From the NCBI GenBank assembly GCA_001464255.1, contig LNFD01000084.1:1-5623 (forward strand): a stretch of 5,623 nucleotides of DNA, given 5' to 3'. The notes beneath the pieces are model-generated. The model saw only the letters and a program-made list of their open reading frames with translations, had not been told where the DNA came from and searched no databases. Positions 1-4,773 of the stretch are shown piece after piece (within the stretch, counting starts at the first letter, position 1; each line of letters opens with the position of its first letter). This DNA is from Actinomycetales bacterium Ga0077552. Its GTDB lineage: Bacteria; Actinomycetota; Actinomycetes; Actinomycetales; Microbacteriaceae. Made by a program: the position numbers and the translations under genes.

Positions 1-602
1 GTGAGGTCGTGCAGCACGATGACGACGGTCATGCCGGCCGCGGCCTCGGCGCGCAGCACGTCGAGCACCTCCACCTGGTGGGCCACGTCGAGCGCGCTCG
101 TCGGCTCGTCGAGCAGCAGGATGCGCGGCTGCTGGGCGAGCGCCATCGCGATCCAGACGCGCTGGCGCTGCCCCCCGCTGAGCTCGTCGACCCGCCGGTC
201 GAGCAGCTCGAGCGCGTCGGTCGCCGCGAGCGCCCGGGCGACGACGGCATCGTCGTCGCCCCCGCGCCCGCGGAACAGCCCGTGGTGCGGGTACCGTCCG
301 CGCGCGACGAGGTCGCCGACCCGGATGCCCTCCAGGATGCCGATCGTGCGCGCGACCTGGCGCCGCGGCAGCCGCCCGAGGTCGGCCTCGTCGAGCAGCA
401 CGCGCCCGGCGCGCGGCGCGATGAGCCCCGCGAGCGACCGCAGCAGCGTCGACTTGCCGCTCGCGTTGGCGCCGACGAGGGCCGTGAGGCGCCCGGGCGC
501 GATCGCGAGGTCGACGCCGTGCACGACCGCGCGGTCGTCGTAGGCCAGGTGCAGCCCCTCGGCGCGCAGGCGGGGGGTGGGGGTGGGCAGCTGGTCGGTC
601 AT
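1..602 (-). CDS. Iron-siderophore ABC transporter ATP-binding protein, FecE/FepC type (3' end cut by window edge; Q-loop missing)
   Basis: This is the cytoplasmic ATPase that would power ferric-siderophore import through the two permeases encoded just upstream. The visible 200 residues contain Walker A GANASGKST (44-52), signature LSGGQRQR (141-148), Walker B ILLLDEPTSALD (161-172) and the switch histidine in VLHDL (H198). The order and spacing from signature to H-loop match the FecE/FepC/BtuD family (about 255 residues), so roughly 50-60 C-terminal residues lie beyond the left edge. The ATG start at 602 has a clear Shine-Dalgarno GGAGG seven bases upstream and overlaps the preceding permease stop as ATGA. 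One oddity stands out: after ARTIGIL (84-90) the protein goes straight to EGIRVGDLVARGR. Relatives have about seven extra residues here, including the Q-loop glutamine (pattern LLPQ....PEGI). The reading frame is kept, but the coupling and magnesium-binding glutamine is absent, so the enzyme may be inactive or the sequence wrong. Confidence 0.9.
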   Translation of the reverse strand, partial: MTDQLPTPTPRLRAEGLHLAYDDRAVVHGVDLAIAPGRLTALVGANASGKSTLLRSLAGLIAPRAGRVLLDEADLGRLPRRQVARTIGILEGIRVGDLVARGRYPHHGLFRGRGGDDDAVVARALAATDALELLDRRVDELSGGQRQRVWIAMALAQQPRILLLDEPTSALDVAHQVEVLDVLRAEAAAGMTVVIVLHDL

Positions 603-1651
603 GCGCGGGCCTCCGGGCGTCGGTCGCCCCGCACGAGCAGCGCCAGCAGCACGAGGGCGCCGAGGGCTCCCGTGATGAGGCCGACGGGGGGCTGGAAGGT
701 CGAGGGGATCAGGTGCTGCGCGATGAGGTCGGCCCCGAGCACCGCGGCGGCGCCCACGAGCGCGGCGGTGCCGAGGGCCGGGCCGCGGCCGCGCATCCCG
801 CGGGCGATGGGGCCCGAGGCGAAGGCGACGAAGGCGATCGGACCGGCCGCGCCCACGGCGACCGCCGTGAGCGCGCTCGTCACGACGATCGCCCCCACGC
901 GAACGGTGACGGGATGCCCGCCGAGCGCCCGCGCGGTCGCGTCGTCGAAGGCCTGCACCTCGAGCAGGCGCCGCCCGGCCACGAGCAGCCCCGCGCACCC
1001 GGCGAGCACGCCGCCGACGAGGGCGATGTCGGGCCACGAGGGCGAGCCGACCGAGCCGACGAGCCAGAAGTAGGCGCTGCCGGCGTCGACGAGCGCGGCG
1101 CGCGTGAGCGCGTAGCCGAGCACGCCGTTGGCGAGGAAGGCGATCGCGACCCCGACGACGACGAAGCGCGCGCCGATCGCGCCGCGCCCGCCGAGGCTCA
1201 GGGCGAGTGCGGCGGCGAGCAGGGCGCCGCCCATCGCCGCGCCCGAGACCGCCGCGCCGCTGCCGCCCGCGACGATGACGAGCACGCCCGCGGCGCTCGC
1301 GCCCTGCGCGATGCCGACGATGTCGGGGCTCGCGAGCGGGTTGCGCACGACCGCCTGCAGCAGCGCGCCGGCGAGACCGAGCGCGGCTCCGACGAGCAGC
1401 GCGAGCACGAGCCGCGGCAGCCGCACGCCCTGCACGATGAACGGCGCGCCCGGGGCCGGGTCGAGCCCGAGCAGCGCGGCGACGACCTCGGCGGGGGAGA
1501 GTGCGACGGCGCCGAGGCCCAGGGCGAGCATCCCGAGCGCGGCGATGAGCGCCAGCAGTCCGCCGTCGACGAGGCGGCCCCGGCGGCGGTCGCGCGCGCG
1601 CATCGCGGCGAGGCGCAGAGCGGTGGCGGGTGGATGCTCGTGCCGGCTCAC
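599..1651 (-). CDS. FecCD-family iron-siderophore ABC transporter permease (second subunit, FepG-like position)
   Basis: This is an integral membrane subunit of the ferric-siderophore importer, expected to pair with the neighbouring permease to form the translocation pathway. The 350-residue product is strongly hydrophobic after a basic 26-residue N-terminus and has the alternating hydrophobic stretches typical of the roughly ten-helix FecCD fold. Family hallmarks are RLPR (77-80), LLQAVVRNPLASPDIVG (97-113), FDDATARALGG (235-245) and GPIAFVAFASGPIAR (270-284), the last being the cytoplasmic coupling region that contacts the ATPase. Relatives often have PHIAR or PQIAR at that point, whereas this protein has GPIAR. 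The start is GTG at 1651 and shares GTGA with the stop of the upstream permease, so translation is probably coupled. Its own stop overlaps the ATPase start as ATGA. Length is normal and I see no defect. FepG versus FecD naming is by position only; the substrate is unknown. Confidence 0.93.
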   Translation of the reverse strand: MSRHEHPPATALRLAAMRARDRRRGRLVDGGLLALIAALGMLALGLGAVALSPAEVVAALLGLDPAPGAPFIVQGVRLPRLVLALLVGAALGLAGALLQAVVRNPLASPDIVGIAQGASAAGVLVIVAGGSGAAVSGAAMGGALLAAALALSLGGRGAIGARFVVVGVAIAFLANGVLGYALTRAALVDAGSAYFWLVGSVGSPSWPDIALVGGVLAGCAGLLVAGRRLLEVQAFDDATARALGGHPVTVRVGAIVVTSALTAVAVGAAGPIAFVAFASGPIARGMRGRGPALGTAALVGAAAVLGADLIAQHLIPSTFQPPVGLITGALGALVLLALLVRGDRRPEARA

Positions 1652-2652
1652 AGCGCCGCCCCCGTCCGCGACCGCACGAGGGCGATGAGCACCGGGGCGC
1701 CGAGCACGGCGACGACGATGCCGGCCTCGATCTCGCCGGGAGGCGCGACGAGGCGGCCGAGCACGTCGGCGACGAGCACGAGCGCCGCCCCCGCGACCCC
1801 CGCGAGGGGCAGCAGCGCGCCGTGCCGCGGGCCCACGAGCCGCCGCGCGAGATGCGCCCCCACGAGGCCGACGAAGACGAGCGGGCCCGCGAGGGCCGTG
1901 GCGGTTCCGGCCAGCAGCACGATGCCGAGCAGGCTCAGCGCGCGCGTGCGACCGAGGCGGAACCCGAGCCCGCGCGCGACATCGTCGCCGAGCGCGATCG
2001 CGTCGAGGGGCCGCGCGAGGACGAGCGCCATGACGAGGCCCGCCGCGAGCAGCGGCGCGAGGGCGAGCGCCTCGTCGAGGCCGCGGGCGGTGAGGGCGCC
2101 GACCGTCCAGAACCGGTAGCGGTCGAGGGTCTCGGGGTCGCTCAGCAGCAGCAGCGAGTTCGCCGAGGTCAGCGCGGCCGTCACGGCAGAGCCCGCGACG
2201 ACGAGCAGCACGGGGGCGTCGGCGATGCGCGGCCGGGCGGCGATCGCCGCGATGAGCGCCGAGGCGCCGAGCGCGCCGGTGAGGGCCAGCGCCGCGAGGG
2301 CCGCGGGGCTCGACGCCCCGAGCGCGGCGATGCCGAGCACGACCGCGAAGGAGGCGCCCGCGGTGACCCCGAGCAGTCCGGGGTCGGCGATGGGGTTGCG
2401 CGTCGTGCCCTGCATGAGCCCGCCCGCGATGCCGAGCCCCGCGCCGGCGAGCAGCCCCACGACCGTGCGCGGCACGCGCAGCTCGCGCACCACGACGAGG
2501 TCGACGGGGTCGAGCCCGGGGTCGTCGGGGCGCAGCGCCGCCGCCAGCACCGTCGCGACGTCGATGCCGCGCGCGCCGAGCGCGAGGCTCGCGACGACCG
2601 CGAGCAGCAGCGCGACCACGAGGGCGGTCGCGCCCAGGGCGCGGCGGCTCAC
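1648..2652 (-). CDS. FecCD-family iron-siderophore ABC transporter permease (first subunit, FepD-like position)
   Basis: This is the partner transmembrane subunit of the ferric-siderophore importer. The 334-residue protein opens with a hydrophobic segment (about 6-27). It carries the family hallmarks RELRVPR (56-62), MQGTTRNPIADPGLLG (80-95), FWTVGAL (181-187), GDDVARGLG (222-230), GPLVFVGLVGAHLAR (256-270) and a C-terminal PPGEIEAGIVVAVLGAP (304-320). The motif set is more canonical than in the downstream permease, which fits a heteromeric FepD/FepG-type pair arising from an old duplication. The start is GTG at 2652, overlapping the upstream reductase stop as GTGA; no strong Shine-Dalgarno is visible, so coupled re-initiation is likely. 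It is the second gene of the operon and should follow the iron control of the first. Length is normal for the family (about 330-350). Substrate specificity cannot be read from the permease. Confidence 0.94.
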   Translation of the reverse strand: MSRRALGATALVVALLLAVVASLALGARGIDVATVLAAALRPDDPGLDPVDLVVVRELRVPRTVVGLLAGAGLGIAGGLMQGTTRNPIADPGLLGVTAGASFAVVLGIAALGASSPAALAALALTGALGASALIAAIAARPRIADAPVLLVVAGSAVTAALTSANSLLLLSDPETLDRYRFWTVGALTARGLDEALALAPLLAAGLVMALVLARPLDAIALGDDVARGLGFRLGRTRALSLLGIVLLAGTATALAGPLVFVGLVGAHLARRLVGPRHGALLPLAGVAGAALVLVADVLGRLVAPPGEIEAGIVVAVLGAPVLIALVRSRTGAAL

Positions 2653-3653
2653 TGCGCTTCGCTGCGCCCGCGCCGCCAGTAGCCCATGAAGGCCACGTTC
2701 GTGCGGGCGATGCCGAGCTCGCTCACGAGGTGCCGGCGCAGGCTCTTGACCATGGCGGCCTCGCCCGCGATCCAGGCGTAGAAGTCGCCCGAGGCGGGGT
2801 CGAGTGGCGAATCCCAGAGCAGCGCGGTGTCGACGTCGACGTCGTCGAGCGCGTCGGGCGTCGCGCGCACGACCGAGGCGAGCTCGCTCATGTGCCGCGG
2901 CAGCCAGCGCTGCACCGCTCGCGCGAGCAGCTCGCCGTGCGGCGCGACCGCCTCGAACCCGTGCGCCGTCTCGCAGCCCGCGTCGCGCGCGAGCCAGGTG
3001 AGGCGCGAGCGGCCGCGCGGCACGATGTTCTGAACGTCGGCGCTCGAGGCGACCTCGATGAAGGCCTGAGCGGTCACGGCGGGGTCGAGCGATTCGATGA
3101 TCGAGCAGATCGCGGGGGCCGCGGTCTCATCACCGACGAGCAGCACGTGCCGCGCGGCACCCGGCCGCCAGTCGCAGCCGATCGTCGGGTCGGCCGTGCG
3201 GGCGTCGGGCCCGATGACGATGAGGCGGTCGCCGACGGATGCCCGTCGCAACCAGCGCGCGGCCGGGCCGTCGTCCACCCCCGGGGTCGGCTCGTGCAGC
3301 ACCATGTCGATGTCGAGCTGCCGGCGGTCGGGGCGGATGGCGCGCACGGTGTAGGTGCGGAAGGGGTTGCGGCGAGCATCCGGCAGCGCCCGCCAGCGGG
3401 CGTACCAGTCGCCCGCGAGCTGGGCGGCCGGGTCGTGCTCGCCGAGGTCGCACAGCGAGCCGTCGTCGAGCGGCAGCACGAGCTTGACGCGCTGGTCGAG
3501 GCCGCGGGTGCCGAAGACGGCGAGGTCGTCGCCCGTGAACGTGGCGCGCACGAGGTGCGGGCTGAGCTGCAGGAGTCGCTGCACGGTGACGGCATAGGGC
3601 CGGTAGGCGGGGTGGATCGGCGCCTCGCGCTCCGTACCGAGTAAGGTAAGCAT
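2649..3653 (-). CDS. Siderophore-interacting protein: NAD(P)H-dependent ferric-siderophore reductase (SIP/ViuB/YqjH family)
   Basis: This is a cytoplasmic flavoprotein expected to reduce imported Fe(III)-siderophore so that Fe(II) is released. The FAD-binding beta-barrel spans about residues 17-150, with the flavin motif RTYTVR (99-104), the DIDMVLH strand (114-120) and GPAARW (129-134). The NAD(P)H-binding half begins at VLLVGDETAAPAI (170-182) and ends with the family signature FYAWIAGEAAMVKSLRRHL (291-309) and GYWRRG (324-329). At 334 residues it is within the usual range, though slightly long between 205 and 290. The ATG at 3653 is the first possible start, because an in-frame TAG lies two codons upstream (3657-3659). 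No Shine-Dalgarno precedes it, and the start sits inside an iron box just after a candidate -10, suggesting a leaderless mRNA. The only other in-frame candidate close by is GTG at residue 23, which would cut into the first strand. It is the first gene of the uptake operon. Confidence 0.94.
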   Translation of the reverse strand: MLTLLGTEREAPIHPAYRPYAVTVQRLLQLSPHLVRATFTGDDLAVFGTRGLDQRVKLVLPLDDGSLCDLGEHDPAAQLAGDWYARWRALPDARRNPFRTYTVRAIRPDRRQLDIDMVLHEPTPGVDDGPAARWLRRASVGDRLIVIGPDARTADPTIGCDWRPGAARHVLLVGDETAAPAICSIIESLDPAVTAQAFIEVASSADVQNIVPRGRSRLTWLARDAGCETAHGFEAVAPHGELLARAVQRWLPRHMSELASVVRATPDALDDVDVDTALLWDSPLDPASGDFYAWIAGEAAMVKSLRRHLVSELGIARTNVAFMGYWRRGRSEAQ

Positions 3654-3660
3654 TACCTAA
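3642..3660. promoter_or_regulatory. DtxR/IdeR-type iron box overlapping the start of the siderophore reductase gene
   Basis: The plus strand reads TAAGGTAAGCATTACCTAA. The outer 8-base arms differ from perfect symmetry at one position, around the centre GCA. On the minus strand it is TTAGGTAATGCTTACCTTA, which by my count matches 15 of 19 positions of the established DtxR/IdeR consensus TTAGGTTAGGCTAACCTAA. Fe(II)-loaded repressor bound here would cover the transcription start and start codon of the reductase gene, shutting off the whole uptake operon in iron-rich conditions. The site is about 147 bases upstream of the divergent YtxH-like gene, so control of that gene is possible but less likely. 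Confidence 0.88.
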
Positions 3661-3665
3661 GTATG
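3660..3665 (-). promoter_or_regulatory. Candidate -10 element of the siderophore operon promoter
   Basis: Read on the minus strand, CATACT matches four of six positions of TATAAT and lies six bases before the A of the ATG at 3653. That is the spacing expected if transcription begins at the start codon itself. This would make the mRNA leaderless, a common arrangement in actinobacteria, and explains the lack of a Shine-Dalgarno. I see no convincing -35 element upstream (the bases 17-18 positions away read GGTGCT or TGGTGC), so this remains a proposal. Confidence 0.45.
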
Positions 3666-3726
3666 CACGGCGGCGCGAGGGTAGCACCACGCCCCCGCCC
3701 CTGGGAATCCCCTCCGCATCACTCGA

Positions 3727-3738
3727 CCCCTCGAGGGG
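3727..3738. repeat. 12-bp perfect palindrome in the divergent intergenic region
   Basis: CCCCTCGAGGGG reads the same on both strands and does not extend further outward. It lies in the 153-base gap between the divergent siderophore operon and the YtxH-like gene, about 70 bases before the latter's start. It could be an operator or simply a GC-rich coincidence; there is no following T-run, so it is not an intrinsic terminator. Confidence 0.3.
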
Positions 3739-3747
3739 AGGGCGCAC

Positions 3748-3753
3748 TACGCT
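3748..3753 (+). promoter_or_regulatory. Candidate -10 element for the YtxH / holin-like / DUF3618 gene set
   Basis: TACGCT fits the actinobacterial TAnnnT pattern and lies 53 bases upstream of the ATG at 3807, just downstream of the palindrome at 3727-3738. The -35 region is weak: TCGACC at 3723-3728 would need a 19-base spacer. A stress-sigma type promoter is possible, but nothing in the sequence settles it. Confidence 0.25.
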
Positions 3754-3806
3754 GGGGGAGTTGCCGCGGCCGATCCGCCACGGTCGGGCAGCGTGAGGAG
3801 TGCGTC

Positions 3807-4136
3807 ATGAGAGGCAAGATCCTGTTCGCCGCCGGCCTCGCCGTCGGCTACGTGCTGGGCACCCGCGCCGGTCGCGAGCGCTACGAGCAGCTCAAGAACG
3901 CCGCGAAGGGCTTCTGGAACGACCCGCGCGTGCAGCACCGCGTCGACCAGGTCGAAGACTTCGTCAAGGAGCGGGCGCCCGAGGTCGCCGAGTTCGTCTC
4001 CGACGGCGCCAAGAAGGTCGTCGACCAGGTGACGGGCCGCGGGGCCACGAAGCCCTCGACCGCGAAGCCCTCGACGGCGAAGCCCGCCGCGCGGAAGCCC
4101 GCGGCCGCCGCGAAGAAGCCCGCCGCCTCGTCATGA
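3807..4136 (+). CDS. YtxH-like small membrane-anchored protein with Lys/Ala/Pro-rich tail
   Basis: This is a 109-residue protein of the YtxH-like type. It has a short glycine-spaced membrane segment at the N-terminus (about residues 4-18, KILFAAGLAVGYVLGTRAG), a charged amphipathic helical middle (about 20-75, with ERYEQLKNAAKGFWNDPRV and VDQVEDFVKERAPEVAEF), and a low-complexity tail of KP, TA and AA units (about 80-109). The ATG at 3807 is set by GAGGAG six bases upstream; the longer frame reaching back to 3663 is unlikely because it lacks a site and crosses the divergent promoter region. The biochemical role is unknown. YtxH-like proteins are often stress-associated, and the tail may touch nucleic acid or acidic surfaces (inference). 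The stop overlaps the next gene's ATG as ATGA, indicating an operon. Confidence 0.85.
   Translation: MRGKILFAAGLAVGYVLGTRAGRERYEQLKNAAKGFWNDPRVQHRVDQVEDFVKERAPEVAEFVSDGAKKVVDQVTGRGATKPSTAKPSTAKPAARKPAAAAKKPAASS
4047..4085 (+). repeat. Short tandem repeat (15-bp unit, about 2.6 copies) inside the YtxH-like gene tail
   Basis: The units ACGAAGCCCTCGACC (4047-4061), GCGAAGCCCTCGACG (4062-4076) and GCGAAGCCC (4077-4085) encode TKPST-AKPST-AKP. They belong to a lysine/proline/alanine-rich tail. The unit length is a multiple of three, so copy-number change would alter tail length without shifting the frame. Confidence 0.8.
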
Positions 4137-4512
4137 GCGAGCCCGCTCCGGGTGCGGCGCGCGAGCGCCGCGGCCTGTTCCAGCTGATCGCCGACATCCC
4201 CGGGCTCATCCGCGAGCTCATCGAAAGGCCGCGGGCATCGGGGCCGGGTTCCTCGTCACGGCGGGGGTGTTCGCGTTCTTCGCGACGCTCGTACTGACCG
4301 CCGCCGGAATCCTCGCCCTCGCGCTCGTGCTGCCCGCGTGGGCCGCCGCGCTCATCGTGGGCGGCGCCCTGCTCGTGCTCGCGGGCATCGCCGCGGCGAT
4401 CGGCGTGGCGCAGCTGAAGCACGGGGTGCCGCCGACCCCCACCCAGACCATCGAGAGCGTCAAAGAAGATGTCCGCGTCGTGCGCGGACTCAGAAAGCGA
4501 GGAGCATCATGA
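4133..4512 (+). pseudogene. Broken DUF1469 / phage_holin_3_6-like membrane protein gene (out-of-frame deletion)
   Basis: The ATG at 4133 overlaps the preceding stop (ATGA). It opens with MSEPAPGAARERRGLFQLIADIPGLIRELIE, the normal N-terminus of actinobacterial holin-like (DUF1469/YqjE-type) proteins. After the GAA at 4223 this frame becomes a basic nonsense tail and stops at 4295-4297. The homologous continuation is in another frame from 4225: KAAGIGAGFLVTAGVF, two membrane helices, then QTIESVKEDVRVVRGLRKRGAS ending at 4510-4512. Relatives have an amphipathic stretch of roughly 13-17 residues (pattern E.E..K.EL..KLK) between these halves; here it is gone. The missing length must be 3n+1 bases, so I infer a deletion of some 40-52 bases rather than a single-base slip. 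Such small integral membrane proteins usually sit beside DUF3618/YtxH genes, with unknown biochemical function. Either the gene is inactivated or the sequence is misassembled here. Confidence 0.8.
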
Positions 4513-4733
4513 GCGACACCGTCTCGAGCACCGTCGCGGCCACCCGTGCCCGTCTGGAGCAGACGCTGGATGCGATCGACGAGAAGCTCGACGTCAAGAA
4601 GCAGGCCGGCGAGCTGACCGAGCGCGTGAAGACCTCGTACCAGGCCAACCCCGTGCCGTGGATCATCGGGGCGACCGCCGCGACGGTCGTCGTCGTCGGG
4701 CTCGTCGCCTGGGCCATCTTCAGCGACGACTGA
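4509..4733 (+). CDS. DUF3618 domain-containing small inner-membrane protein
   Basis: This 74-residue protein has a soluble amphipathic N-terminal half (RARLEQTLDAIDEKLDVKKQ, residues 13-32, then AGELTERVKTSYQANP to residue 48) and one C-terminal transmembrane helix (about 50-71), ending FSDD. The ARLEQTLDAIDEKL...NPVPW pattern is characteristic of actinobacterial DUF3618 proteins and resembles in layout the ribosome-associated tail-anchored YqjD/ElaB proteins of enterobacteria; shared function is inference. The ATG at 4509 has AGGAG four bases upstream and overlaps the broken holin-like gene's stop as ATGA. Length and sequence look intact, in contrast to the gene before it. The last codon and stop fall in the 89-bp sequence repeated at the window end. 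No enzymatic role is known. Confidence 0.88.
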   Translation: MSDTVSSTVAATRARLEQTLDAIDEKLDVKKQAGELTERVKTSYQANPVPWIIGATAATVVVVGLVAWAIFSDD

Positions 4734-4747
4734 GGGTCGTGCCGATT

Positions 4748-4772
4748 ATGACTCTCGCGCCCGCGGAGTCAT
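4748..4772 (+). promoter_or_regulatory. Stem-loop enclosing the hemD ribosome-binding site
   Basis: ATGACTC (4748-4754) pairs with GAGTCAT (4766-4772). After a one-base T bulge, CGCG (4756-4759) can pair with CGCG (4762-4765), giving a stem of up to 11 pairs. The Shine-Dalgarno GGAG (4765-4768) of hemD lies in the 3' side of the stem, one base before the start codon region. If it forms in mRNA it would hide the ribosome site. There is no following T-run, so it is not an intrinsic terminator. Its regulatory role is inference. Confidence 0.45.
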
Positions 4773-4773
4773 C

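Noticed and set aside
1..2689. Several long plus-strand open frames (for example 9-1073, 713-2119 and 1630-2682) opposite the siderophore genes
   Set aside because: They are antisense shadows typical of GC-rich DNA: compositions are dominated by Arg, Ala, Glu and Gly, no domains are recognisable, and the minus-strand genes show clear family motifs.
3130..3747. Minus-strand frame overlapping the reductase gene and crossing the divergent intergenic region
   Set aside because: It is Arg/Pro/Ala low-complexity, in a different frame from the real reductase, with no motif or ribosome site.
4220..4230. Programmed -1 frameshift at CGAAAGG in the holin-like gene
   Set aside because: The site is not a proper X XXY YYZ slippery heptamer, and a shift would still leave out the amphipathic segment that the family has.
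4748..4772. Intrinsic transcription terminator after the DUF3618 gene
   Set aside because: The stem is strong but is followed by CATGGAAGAG, with no T-run, and it contains the hemD ribosome site.
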